A stretch of 64,000 bases of DNA from JAQUCI01 sp034932685 (GTDB lineage Bacteria > Bacillota_I > Bacilli_A > Erysipelotrichales > Erysipelotrichaceae): NCBI GenBank assembly GCA_034932685.1, contig JAYFOM010000018.1, positions 29,415-93,414 on the forward strand, read 5' to 3'. This document shows positions 50,307 through 59,191 of this stretch, one piece after another. The position numbers and the translations under genes are program-made. A model generated the notes under the pieces. It did no database searches. It was not told the origin of the DNA and worked only from the letters and a program-made list of their open reading frames with translations. The number at the start of each line of letters is the position of its first letter. Within the stretch, counting starts at the first letter, position 1.

Positions 50307-51681
50307 TATCATCATAATTGGTGGTGGTCCTGCTGGTTATACCGCCGCTATCGCTGCTGCTAAGAAGAATATGAAGGTTGCTTTAGTTGAAAAAGATAGC
50401 TTAGGAGGAACCTGTTTAAATCGTGGCTGTATCCCAACAAAAGCAATCTTACATACCGCTAAGCTTTATTGGCAACTCAAACATCACCAACAAAAAGGGA
50501 TCAACTATCAAGACCTTAGTTATGATAGCCAACAAGCTTACATTAATAAAGATGAGATTGTTTCTCGCTTATTAAAAGGGATCAAGCAATTACTTGATGC
50601 AAATAAGATCACTATCTATCATGATGAAGCCACATTGGCTGGTGAGCATGAAGTATTATTGATTAACAATGATCAGCTACTCAAAGGTGAATATATCATC
50701 ATCGCAACTGGCACTAACATTGTTAGACTGCCCTTTATCAATGAAAAGCTTAAACACATATACACTAGTGATGACTTATTAAAAACGCCTATTAAAGAGA
50801 AACAAGTAACTATCTTTGGTGGTGGTGTTATTGGGTGTGAGCTTGCCACATATTTATATCAAACTGATCATGATGTTAGTATCATCGAATTAACACCTTC
50901 ATTATTACCCGGTGTTGATCGAGAACTATCACAAAGCTTACAAATGAACTTACGAAAAAATGGAGTCAACATCATAACCAATGCTCGTGTTAGCTCTTGC
51001 GCTAATAATGATGATGCTTTAGTGATCACTTATCAAAAAGACGAGCAAACCCTTATTCATCATACAGAAGCCATTATTTGCGCTGTTGGAAGAAGTGCCA
51101 ACACCGCAACTCTTAATCTTGAAAAACTAAATATTGTGACTGATCGAAACTTTATTAAGGTTGATCAAAACTATCAAACCAATATCAAAAGTATTTATGC
51201 GATTGGTGATGTCAATGGTAAACAGCAACTCGCTCATGTCGCAGCTGCTCAAGCACTGGATTGTATTGCTTATATCACAAATGAACCACAACGCTTTAGC
51301 GATAAGACAATACCCTATGGCATTTACACTAATCCTGAAATTGCCTATGTTGGAATAAGCGAAGAACAACTAAAGCTAAAACAACAACCCTATCAAAGCA
51401 GTAAATTTATCATGACTAATAATGGTCGTCATTTAATCGCTTGTGATGATAGGAGCTTTGTGAAAGTTGTCTTTGTTGATGATGTTATCGTTGGTGCTCA
51501 ACTGTTTATGAAAAACGCTACGGAATACGCGGCTTTTCTTGCAACCGCTATTGATAATAAACTTACCTACCAACAATTAAGCGCTTCTATCTATCCTCAT
51601 CCCACGATTAGTGAAGGCTTAAAAGAAGCAATAGAAAATATTCATGGTGAAGCCATTCATATTGCACCGATAAAGCGTTGA
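50296..51681 (+). CDS. lpdA: dihydrolipoamide dehydrogenase (glycine cleavage L-protein)
   Basis: The 461-residue flavoprotein has the FAD motif IIGGGPAGYTAA, the redox disulfide GGTCLNRGCIPTK, the NAD motif FGGGVIGCELATYL, AIGDVNG, and the C-terminal active-site HPTISEG. It reoxidises dihydrolipoyl groups using NAD+. There is no N-terminal lipoyl domain. The position between lplA and gcvT suggests service to glycine cleavage rather than a 2-oxoacid complex, none of which is visible. Of two adjacent ATGs the second (50296) is 6 bases from AGGAGG and is preferred. Confidence 0.95.
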   Translation: MEFDIIIIGGGPAGYTAAIAAAKKNMKVALVEKDSLGGTCLNRGCIPTKAILHTAKLYWQLKHHQQKGINYQDLSYDSQQAYINKDEIVSRLLKGIKQLLDANKITIYHDEATLAGEHEVLLINNDQLLKGEYIIIATGTNIVRLPFINEKLKHIYTSDDLLKTPIKEKQVTIFGGGVIGCELATYLYQTDHDVSIIELTPSLLPGVDRELSQSLQMNLRKNGVNIITNARVSSCANNDDALVITYQKDEQTLIHHTEAIICAVGRSANTATLNLEKLNIVTDRNFIKVDQNYQTNIKSIYAIGDVNGKQQLAHVAAAQALDCIAYITNEPQRFSDKTIPYGIYTNPEIAYVGISEEQLKLKQQPYQSSKFIMTNNGRHLIACDDRSFVKVVFVDDVIVGAQLFMKNATEYAAFLATAIDNKLTYQQLSASIYPHPTISEGLKEAIENIHGEAIHIAPIKR

Positions 51682-51706
51682 ACTATCATTGATAATTACC
51701 TATAAT
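51678..51706 (+). promoter_or_regulatory. promoter in front of gcvT (TTGAAC-N17-TATAAT)
   Basis: TTGAAC (51678-51683), overlapping the lpd stop codon, is separated by 17 bases from TATAAT (51701-51706). It gives the gcvT-H-PA-PB genes their own start site in addition to readthrough from lplA-lpd. No glycine riboswitch fits in the 66-base gap. Confidence 0.65.
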
Positions 51707-51747
51707 TTAGATAAAGACATGACTTAAATATCATCAAAGGAGTCTAT

Positions 51748-52836
51748 ATGGAAAAACAAACCCCACTTTATCAAAAGCATCTTGAAGCTAACGGCAAGAT
51801 CGTACCCTTCGCTGGTTTTCTTTTACCAGTACAATATGAAAAAGGTATAATCTATGAACATAATCTTGTACGTAATCAAGCTGGATTATTTGATGTTTCA
51901 CATATGGGCGAGTTTAAGCTTAGTGGCCCCAATGCTTTAGCCACCCTCAACTATATCCTCACTAATGATTATAGTGATATGCTAGTAAATCAAGTTCGCT
52001 ATGGCATCTTATGTTATGAAAACGGCAATGTCGTTGATGATCTATTAGTATATAAAAAAGCAAATGAAGACTATCTTATCGTTGTTAACGCCTCTAATAT
52101 CGACAAGGATTTCATGTGGATAAATGAACACTTACTACCTGACACTTCACTTACCAATATTAGTGATCAAGTCGCACAAGTTGCGATTCAAGGTCCTAAA
52201 GCACAAGTTATCATAGCCAAATTAACCAATGAAATACCACTTAAGAACTACACTTTTATTGACAATGTCAAACTTAACGATATTAACTGTCTTTTATCAA
52301 GAACTGGTTATACTGGCGAGGATGGCTTTGAAATATATTGTGATCCTAAAGATGTTAATCAATTGTGGGATCTTTTATTAAAAGTTGGTGCTGATGAAGG
52401 TTTACAGCCCTGTGGCTTAGGTGCTCGTGATACATTAAGACTTGAGGCAGGAATGCCGCTTTATGGTCATGAATTAAGTGATACGATAAATCCTATTGAA
52501 AGTAATCTAGGTTACTTTGTTAAGATGCATAAAGACTTCATAGGAAAAGCGGCTTTATCCCAAGCACCCTTACGAAAAAGAGTGGGGTTTGAATTGATTG
52601 AAAGAGGTATTGCCCGTGAGAAGGCTTTAATCTATCTTGATGATAAACTAGTTGGCTATACCACAAGTGGTACCTATAGTCCAACATTAAACAAAGCTAT
52701 CGCTATGGCCTTGCTTGATGATAAGATGATCTTTACTGACGGTGATTATCAGATAAATGTTCGTAATAAAATGATAAAGGCAAGGTTAACGCCACTGCCG
52801 TTTTATAAAAGAAAAAAGAAAGAGGAACAAAAATGA
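51748..52836 (+). CDS. gcvT: glycine cleavage T-protein (aminomethyltransferase)
   Basis: The 362-residue protein begins KQTPLYQKHLEANGKIVPFAGF and has the folate-binding signature FDVSHMGEF, the RTGYTGEDGFEIY block and GLGARDTLRLEAGMPLYG. It transfers the aminomethyl carbon from lipoyl-GcvH to tetrahydrofolate, giving 5,10-methylene-THF and ammonia. The AAAGGAG ribosome site is 6 bases from the ATG. It overlaps gcvH by ATGA. Confidence 0.96.
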   Translation: MEKQTPLYQKHLEANGKIVPFAGFLLPVQYEKGIIYEHNLVRNQAGLFDVSHMGEFKLSGPNALATLNYILTNDYSDMLVNQVRYGILCYENGNVVDDLLVYKKANEDYLIVVNASNIDKDFMWINEHLLPDTSLTNISDQVAQVAIQGPKAQVIIAKLTNEIPLKNYTFIDNVKLNDINCLLSRTGYTGEDGFEIYCDPKDVNQLWDLLLKVGADEGLQPCGLGARDTLRLEAGMPLYGHELSDTINPIESNLGYFVKMHKDFIGKAALSQAPLRKRVGFELIERGIAREKALIYLDDKLVGYTTSGTYSPTLNKAIAMALLDDKMIFTDGDYQINVRNKMIKARLTPLPFYKRKKKEEQK

Positions 52837-53210
52837 AGATTAATGATGAACTTTTTTACACTAAGACCCATGAATGGGTAAAATGGCTTGATGATAATAC
52901 TGCCGTTATTGGTATTAGTGATCATGCTCAGCATGCATTAGGCGATATCGTCTTTATCAACTTACCACAAGTTGGGCAAAGTTTAACTGTTAGTGAACCT
53001 TTTGGTGATGTTGAATCCGTTAAAGCTGTGTCTGATGTATATTCACCAGTTACTGGTGTTGTAAGTAAGATCAACGAGAGTTTACTTGATTCACCAGAAG
53101 CTGTTAATGAAGATGCTTATCAAAGTTGGTTTATCGAAGTAACAAACATAACTGACAAAACAGAGCTCTTAAACAGCGAACAGTACAAACTATCGATCGT
53201 TGAGGAATGA
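52833..53210 (+). CDS. gcvH: glycine cleavage H-protein
   Basis: The 125-residue lipoyl-carrier protein has the lipoylation Lys in FGDVESVKAVSDVYSPVTG (Lys near residue 63), the conserved YTKTHEWV start and GDIVFINLPQVG. It shuttles the aminomethyl group between P, T and L proteins; lipoylation would be by the LplA upstream. It is coupled to gcvT by ATGA overlap and followed after 2 bases by gcvPA. Confidence 0.97.
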   Translation: MKINDELFYTKTHEWVKWLDDNTAVIGISDHAQHALGDIVFINLPQVGQSLTVSEPFGDVESVKAVSDVYSPVTGVVSKINESLLDSPEAVNEDAYQSWFIEVTNITDKTELLNSEQYKLSIVEE

Positions 53211-53212
53211 TC

Positions 53213-54514
53213 ATGACACACTATGTGGTTAATACCAAAAAACAACAACAAGCAATGCTTGAAGCAATTGGCCATGACTCTTTTGATTCATTATTTAAAG
53301 CTGCTGGTGTTTCATCTTGTTTTGATCAACCACTAGCATTAAACACAGGTATCAGTGAGTTTGAAGCCTTTGATCAACTTAAAGCCTTAGCTGATCAAAA
53401 CATCATCTTTAAACACATTTATCGTGGTGCTGGTAGCTACCATCACTTTATTCCAAGTGTTGTTAAACACCTAGCAAGTCGCGAAGAATTTGTGACGGCT
53501 TATACCCCATATCAAGCTGAGATCAGTCAAGGCATCTTACAAGCTATCTTTGAATATCAAACGATGATCTGTGAACTTACCAAGATGGATGTTAGTAACG
53601 CTTCAGTATATGATGGAGCAAGTGCAGCCGCTGAGGCGATCAACATGTGTGTTGATAAAGCTAACGCAAAGGTAATGTTTAGTGCAGCGATCAATCCTGA
53701 GATAAAAAATACGATCAAGACTTACTATCAGTTTTCAGATATTGAACTAATTGAAATGCCTCTTTTTGATGGTATTACTGATCTAGCTAAAACCAGTAAC
53801 TCATCAGATGTAGCTTGTGTTGTTGTTCAATACCCTAATTATTATGGTCTGATCGAAGATATCAAAGTGATCAAAGAACACTTTATGCAAGCCAAACTCA
53901 TCGTTATCGCAAATCCCATCAGTTTAGGCTTAATTGAAGCTCCTGGAGCATTAAAAGCTGATATTGTCGTTGGTGAAGGACAGCCTTTAGGTATCCCCCT
54001 TTCTTTTGGTGGTCCCTATCTTGGGTTTATGGCTACTAAAAAAGAGTTAGTTAGACGCTTACCTGGCCGAATAGTAGGAGAAACGGTTGATGTAAACCAA
54101 AACCGTGCTTTTACTCTTACCCTACAAGCGCGTGAGCAACATATAAGACGTGAAAAAGCTAGTTCTAGTATTTGTACTAATCAAGCTTTGTGTGCTCTGA
54201 CCAGTGCCATTTATCTTAGCGCTGTTGGTCCGGTTGGTCTTTATGAGATCGCTGATGCATGTTATCAAAATGCGCACTACCTATATGATGAATTAGTCAA
54301 GATTGGTTTTAAACCCATATACGATCAACCCTTCTTTCATGAGTTTGTCTTAGAAACCAAAGGTGATCAAGAAAAACTATTAGCTCATTTACAACAAAAC
54401 AGTATCCTAGGTGGTTACCCTTTAGATCAAAAACACTTACTATGGTGCGCAACCGAAGTAAATGATAAGGATCAAATAGATAACTTGATCAAATGTATCA
54501 AGGAGGTGTGCTAA
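53213..54514 (+). CDS. gcvPA: glycine dehydrogenase (decarboxylating) subunit 1
   Basis: The 433-residue protein is the N-terminal-type half of the split P-protein. It has FIPSVVKHLASREEFVTAYTPYQAEISQG, YDGASAAAEA, and GQPLGIPLSFGGPYLGFMA. Together with GcvPB it decarboxylates glycine with PLP. Splitting into two subunits is usual in Firmicutes and many archaea. The ATG at 53213 is preferred, as GAGGA stands 6 bases before it; an ATG at 53207 would touch the ribosome site. Confidence 0.95.
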   Translation: MTHYVVNTKKQQQAMLEAIGHDSFDSLFKAAGVSSCFDQPLALNTGISEFEAFDQLKALADQNIIFKHIYRGAGSYHHFIPSVVKHLASREEFVTAYTPYQAEISQGILQAIFEYQTMICELTKMDVSNASVYDGASAAAEAINMCVDKANAKVMFSAAINPEIKNTIKTYYQFSDIELIEMPLFDGITDLAKTSNSSDVACVVVQYPNYYGLIEDIKVIKEHFMQAKLIVIANPISLGLIEAPGALKADIVVGEGQPLGIPLSFGGPYLGFMATKKELVRRLPGRIVGETVDVNQNRAFTLTLQAREQHIRREKASSSICTNQALCALTSAIYLSAVGPVGLYEIADACYQNAHYLYDELVKIGFKPIYDQPFFHEFVLETKGDQEKLLAHLQQNSILGGYPLDQKHLLWCATEVNDKDQIDNLIKCIKEVC

Positions 54515-55944
54515 TGGCTAAAGTGATCTTTGAGTTAAGTAGTAGTGAAAGACGTTGTACGATCTTACCCAAGCAAAAGATCAAAGCTTATCAAATTGAT
54601 AATAAATATCGTCGTCAAAAACCACCCCAACTCCCAGAGATAGCTGAAGTTGATCTTGTTAGACACTATACCAATTTAAGTAAGATGGCTTACGGCGTTG
54701 ATAATGGTGCTTACTTACTTGGCTCTTGTACCATGAAGTATAATCCGAAGATAAATGAAGATATCGCAAGTCTTTGTGGCTTTAGTCAAATTCATCCCCT
54801 GCAACCTTTCGATACAGTAAAAGGGGCACTAGCCTTAATTGATGAACTTGATCAAGCATTACAGGTAATTTGTGGCATGGATAGCTTTACCCTACAACCA
54901 GCAGCTGGTGCTCATGGTGAGTTTGTCGGTTTATTGATGATCAAAGCTTATCATCATCAAAATGGTCAAAAACAACGTAATAAGATCATTATCCCCGATT
55001 CAGCTCATGGCACTAATCCCGCTTCAGCTTCCATGGTCAATTTCAAGACAGTATCAGTAGCCTCAAATGATGAGGGTGGCATTGATATTGATCAGCTTAA
55101 ACAACTAGTTGATGATGAAACAGCTGGTCTAATGTTGACTAACCCCAACACCCTAGGTTTGTTTGATAAAAATATTAATGAGATCACCAAGATCATGCAT
55201 GATGCTGGTGCCTTAGTTTATTATGATGGCGCTAATCTAAATGCGATCATGGGTATATGTCGTCCTGGTGATATGGGTTTTGATATCGTTCATTTAAACT
55301 TGCATAAGACCTTCTCTACTCCCCATGGTGGTGGTGGTCCTGGTAGTGGTCCGATTGGTTGTAAATCCTTTCTTAAGCCCTTCTTACCTAAAGCTCCCGC
55401 AAAAGCACAGACAAAAGAATCAATTGGACAAGTTCGCAGTTTCTATGGCAACTTCTTAGTCTATGTTAGAGCCTTGGCTTATATTAAGATCATGGGTAAA
55501 GATGGACTTAAAGAAGTAAGTTTAAACGCCGTTCTTAACGCTAATTATCTTAAGTATCATCTTCAAGATATCTACCCTATGCCTTATCATCAAGCTTGTA
55601 TGCATGAATTTGTGACTTCACTTCAAGCTTTAAAAGATAAATATCAAGTTAGTGCTAAAGATGTTGCTAAAGCCATGCTTGATCATAACATTCATCCACC
55701 GACAATGTATTTCCCTTTGATCGTAGCTGAAGCTTTGATGTTTGAACCAACCGAAACGGAAAGTCGTGAAACACTTGATATGATCATTAAAGTAATGAAA
55801 GAGATCCATCAAGATATGATCGATAATCCCACAAAACTTACTAATGCGCCACTTACAACACCAGTATCAAAACTGGATGAAGTACAAGCAGCACGTCACC
55901 CTATCTTAACTTATCAGTTTAACAGCTTAAAGGAGGAGTCATGA
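54514..55944 (+). CDS. gcvPB: glycine dehydrogenase (decarboxylating) subunit 2
   Basis: The 476-residue protein is the PLP-carrying half, with the cofactor Lys in LNLHKTFSTPHGGGGPG near residue 265 and the YLLGSCTMKYNPK, LQPAAGAHGE and HGTNPASA blocks. The start at 54514 follows AGGAGG by 7 bases and overlaps the gcvPA stop (TAATG). It is coupled by ATGA to a Gfo/Idh/MocA gene downstream. Confidence 0.96.
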   Translation: MAKVIFELSSSERRCTILPKQKIKAYQIDNKYRRQKPPQLPEIAEVDLVRHYTNLSKMAYGVDNGAYLLGSCTMKYNPKINEDIASLCGFSQIHPLQPFDTVKGALALIDELDQALQVICGMDSFTLQPAAGAHGEFVGLLMIKAYHHQNGQKQRNKIIIPDSAHGTNPASASMVNFKTVSVASNDEGGIDIDQLKQLVDDETAGLMLTNPNTLGLFDKNINEITKIMHDAGALVYYDGANLNAIMGICRPGDMGFDIVHLNLHKTFSTPHGGGGPGSGPIGCKSFLKPFLPKAPAKAQTKESIGQVRSFYGNFLVYVRALAYIKIMGKDGLKEVSLNAVLNANYLKYHLQDIYPMPYHQACMHEFVTSLQALKDKYQVSAKDVAKAMLDHNIHPPTMYFPLIVAEALMFEPTETESRETLDMIIKVMKEIHQDMIDNPTKLTNAPLTTPVSKLDEVQAARHPILTYQFNSLKEES

Positions 55945-56924
55945 TCAAAGTAGGAACTATTGGTACTGGATTTATCGTTGATTGGTTTTTAACATCAGTT
56001 CAAGATAATGAAAAAATCACATGTACCGCTATCTATTCACGCTCAAAAGATAAAGGAACAACACTAGCAAATAAATATCAAGTAAACAAAGTCTATACTG
56101 ATATAGATGAGATGTTAGATGATCCTGAGCTAAATTTCATCTACGTAGCCTCACCCAACAGTCTTCATTACCAACATGCTCTAAAAAGCTTATTAAAAGG
56201 TAAAAATGTCATTTGTGAAAAACCTTTTACGACAACCGTTGCTGAAGCTGAACACTTGATCAAAGTCGCTAAAGAAAAACAACTGTTTTTGTTTGAGGCG
56301 ATCACAACTATTTACATGCCTAACTATCAACTTATCAAATCAAAATTACCCTTACTTGGTAAGATCAAGCTGGTACAATGTAACTTCTCACAATATTCAT
56401 CTCGCTATGATAAACTGCTAAATAATGAGATCACAAATGTCTTTGATCCAGCATTTGGTGGTGGCACTTTAGTTGATCTAAATATTTATAATTTACATTT
56501 CTGTTGTGGTTTATTTGGTATACCAAATGATATTCATTATTATGCTAATAAATGGTCAAATGGTATCGATACTTCTGGGGTATTAGTACTAACCTATCCA
56601 GATTTTATCTGTACATGTGTCGCCGCTAAAGATTCAAACAGTCAAAACTTGACGCAGATCCAAGGTGAACTTGGTTATATTCAAGTCAATAAAGAAGTAA
56701 GCATGTGTCGCGATATCACCGTTAATTTAAAAGATACTATTGAACACTATGAACTACAAGATAAGATGATATCACTCTACTATGAGGTTAAAGAATTTGT
56801 ACGACTTTATAGTGATAATGACCTTAAAACCTGTTATCAAACTTTAGATTACTCATATGAGATTGTTAAACTTTTAGTTAAAGCACGAGATGATGCTCAT
56901 ATCATCTATACCAATCAAAGTTAA
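55941..56924 (+). CDS. Gfo/Idh/MocA-family oxidoreductase coupled to gcvPB
   Basis: The 327-residue protein has MIKVGTIGTGFIVDWF (Rossmann), the EKP motif in NVICEKPFTTT and QYSSRYDKL / GGGTLVDLNIYN in the substrate domain. It resembles the member at 47397. It overlaps gcvPB by ATGA with an AGGAGG site inside gcvPB, so it is co-translated with glycine cleavage, which is not a known partnership. A link to glycine metabolism is therefore a guess from context; the substrate is unknown. A strong terminator follows. Confidence 0.87.
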   Translation: MIKVGTIGTGFIVDWFLTSVQDNEKITCTAIYSRSKDKGTTLANKYQVNKVYTDIDEMLDDPELNFIYVASPNSLHYQHALKSLLKGKNVICEKPFTTTVAEAEHLIKVAKEKQLFLFEAITTIYMPNYQLIKSKLPLLGKIKLVQCNFSQYSSRYDKLLNNEITNVFDPAFGGGTLVDLNIYNLHFCCGLFGIPNDIHYYANKWSNGIDTSGVLVLTYPDFICTCVAAKDSNSQNLTQIQGELGYIQVNKEVSMCRDITVNLKDTIEHYELQDKMISLYYEVKEFVRLYSDNDLKTCYQTLDYSYEIVKLLVKARDDAHIIYTNQS

Positions 56925-56945
56925 AGCCGATCACATCGGCTTTTT
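56923..56945 (+). terminator. intrinsic terminator of the glycine cleavage operon
   Basis: AAAGCCGAT (56923-56931) pairs with ATCGGCTTT (56935-56943) around CAC, ending in TTTTT. Confidence 0.9.
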
Positions 56946-56988
56946 AGTTGATCGCTTTATTCAAATAGCATTTTTCACGTATCCCCGC

Positions 56989-56994
56989 TATAAT
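56989..56994 (+). promoter_or_regulatory. -10 box of the tex gene
   Basis: TATAAT lies 22 bases before the ATG at 57017. No clear -35 is seen. Confidence 0.45.
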
Positions 56995-57016
56995 ATATAA
57001 ACAGTCAGGAGTTACT

Positions 57017-59161
57017 ATGAAAATAAACCAACAGTTAGCCAATGAATTAAACTTATCCGTGAGTCAAGTAAACAATGTCATCAATCTCATTGATGAAGGT
57101 AATACCATTCCCTTTATCGCTCGTTATCGTAAAGAGGTTACTGGTAGTCTTTATGATGAAGTTCTACGTCTTTTTGATGAGCGCTTAAAAGCGATCAGAG
57201 CACTAGAAAACAGACGCTTAGATATAATTCGTTTGATCACTGAGCTTGATCAAATGACCCCTGAAATCTTAAAACAACTTGATGAAGCAACCACCCTAAC
57301 CGAGTTAGATGATATCTATCGTCCCTTCAGGCCTAAAAGACGCACTCGAGCTACTATCGCCAAAGAAAAGGGTCTTGAACCCTTAGCTTTGCTTATCTTA
57401 GCTCAAGAAAAAGGCTTTGATCCTGAATTAGCAGCCTTAAACTATCTCAGTGTTGAACATGAAGTAAATGATGTTGATCAAGCATTAGCTTACAGTATGG
57501 ACATCATCGCTGAGATCATTGCTGATGATGCTAATTATCGCAAAGTGATCCGCAAGTATACTTACGATAAAGGTATGATAACATCCAAAAACAAAAAAGA
57601 TGAGGACTCAGTATATCGTCTTTACTATCAATATCAAGAAGCGGTAATTAAGATACCAAGTCATCGTTTATTAGCGATCAATCGTGGTGAAAAAGAAGAC
57701 TATCTAACCGTTAAAATAGTCATCGATGAAGAGTGGATCATTAATTACTTAAATAAAAAGATCATCAAAGATAGTAACAGTAAGTCCGCTGTTTATCTCA
57801 AACTAGCCATCCAAGATGCTTATAAACGATTACTTGCCAGTTCAATCCAAAACGAGATCAGATCACTTTTAACTGAGCAAAGCGCTGAAAAAGCGATAAG
57901 TGTATTTAAAGAAAACCTCAGAAGTTTACTTTTAACACCACCTGTTCATAACAAAGTTGTCATGGGTTTTGATCCCGCCTATCGTACAGGTTGCAAGATT
58001 GCGATCGTTGATGGTTTGGGTAATGTTTTAGCAACAACCGTCGTCTATCCTACGCCACCACAAAGTAAGATCGCAGAAGCTAAACAAAGCTTACTTGAGC
58101 TTATCACTAAACACCATGTCGATATCATTGCGATTGGTAATGGTACTGCCAGTAAGGAAAGTGAGATCTTTATTGTTGATCTGATCAAAGAGTCAGCATT
58201 ACCACTATCCTATATCATGATCAATGAAGCTGGTGCTTCAGTTTACTCAGCATCAAAGCTAGCTCAAAATGAACTGCCTAAATTAGATGTATCCCTTAGA
58301 AGTGCGGTATCCATCGCAAGACGTTTTCAAGATCCCTTAGCGGAACTGGTAAAGATCGATCCCAAAGCGATCGGTGTTGGCCAATACCAACACGACATGA
58401 ATACTAAACAACTCAATACTTCTCTTGATGGTGTTGTGGAAAGTTGTGTTAATGCGGTTGGCGCTGAGCTTAATACCGCCTCAGTTGCCCTATTAAGCCA
58501 TATTGCCGGTATCAGCAGTAGTGTTGCCACTAAGATCGTTGCTTATCGTCAAAAAACACCATTTACCAACCGCTTTGACTTATTAAATGTTAGTGGTATC
58601 AAAGAAAAGACCTTTGTTCAGTGCGCTGGTTTCTTAAGAGTTTACGCCAGTAATGAGTTTCTAGATAATACTGCTGTTCATCCAGAATCATATCAATTAA
58701 CCAAAGCCTTACTTGCTAAGCTTGATTATCAGATCCAAGATGTGAAAGATCATCGCTTGAATCTCATCGATGATAAGATAACCGCTTACGGCATTGAAAG
58801 ACTAGCAAAAGAGCTTGATTGTGGCTTGATAACGCTTAAGATGATCGTGGATGAACTAAAGAAACCAGGTCGTGATCCACGCGATGAGCTACCCCAACCC
58901 ATCCTAAGAAGTGATATCATGGATATCTCTTATTTAAAACCAGGTATGGTTTTAATAGGAACGGTTCGTAATGTCGCAGACTTTGGTGCTTTTGTTGATA
59001 TAGGTGTTCATCAAGATGGTTTAGTTCATATTTCAAAACTATCTAAGAACTTTGTAAAACGCGCCCTTGATGAAGTTAGTGTTGGTGATATTATCAAAGT
59101 ACGGGTACTTGAAGTTGATGTTGATAAGAAACGAATCTCGCTTGAACGCGTATTTGATTAA
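57017..59161 (+). CDS. tex: Tex-family transcription/RNA-binding protein
   Basis: The 714-residue protein has the Tex N-terminal helical region (TIPFIARYRKEVTGSL), the YqgF/RNase-H-like domain (GFDPAYRTGCKIAIVD, then IAIGNGTASKESE), helix-hairpin-helix motifs (SLDGVVESCVNAVGAELNTAS) and a C-terminal S1 domain starting GMVLIGTVRNVADFGAFVDIG. Tex binds RNA and is implicated in transcription and toxin regulation in pathogens. Length matches the family. It is monocistronic between two terminators. Confidence 0.95.
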   Translation: MKINQQLANELNLSVSQVNNVINLIDEGNTIPFIARYRKEVTGSLYDEVLRLFDERLKAIRALENRRLDIIRLITELDQMTPEILKQLDEATTLTELDDIYRPFRPKRRTRATIAKEKGLEPLALLILAQEKGFDPELAALNYLSVEHEVNDVDQALAYSMDIIAEIIADDANYRKVIRKYTYDKGMITSKNKKDEDSVYRLYYQYQEAVIKIPSHRLLAINRGEKEDYLTVKIVIDEEWIINYLNKKIIKDSNSKSAVYLKLAIQDAYKRLLASSIQNEIRSLLTEQSAEKAISVFKENLRSLLLTPPVHNKVVMGFDPAYRTGCKIAIVDGLGNVLATTVVYPTPPQSKIAEAKQSLLELITKHHVDIIAIGNGTASKESEIFIVDLIKESALPLSYIMINEAGASVYSASKLAQNELPKLDVSLRSAVSIARRFQDPLAELVKIDPKAIGVGQYQHDMNTKQLNTSLDGVVESCVNAVGAELNTASVALLSHIAGISSSVATKIVAYRQKTPFTNRFDLLNVSGIKEKTFVQCAGFLRVYASNEFLDNTAVHPESYQLTKALLAKLDYQIQDVKDHRLNLIDDKITAYGIERLAKELDCGLITLKMIVDELKKPGRDPRDELPQPILRSDIMDISYLKPGMVLIGTVRNVADFGAFVDIGVHQDGLVHISKLSKNFVKRALDEVSVGDIIKVRVLEVDVDKKRISLERVFD

Positions 59162-59190
59162 AAAAATGACGACAATCAGTCGTCATTTTT
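59161..59190. terminator. bidirectional terminator between tex and glnA
   Basis: ATGACGAC (59166-59173) and GTCGTCAT (59179-59186) pair around AATCA and are flanked by A- and T-runs, so it works for both convergent genes. Confidence 0.88.
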
Positions 59191-59191
59191 A

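Noticed and set aside
51682..51747. A glycine riboswitch before gcvT
   Set aside because: The gap is only 66 bases, too short for the aptamer, and no conserved core is seen.
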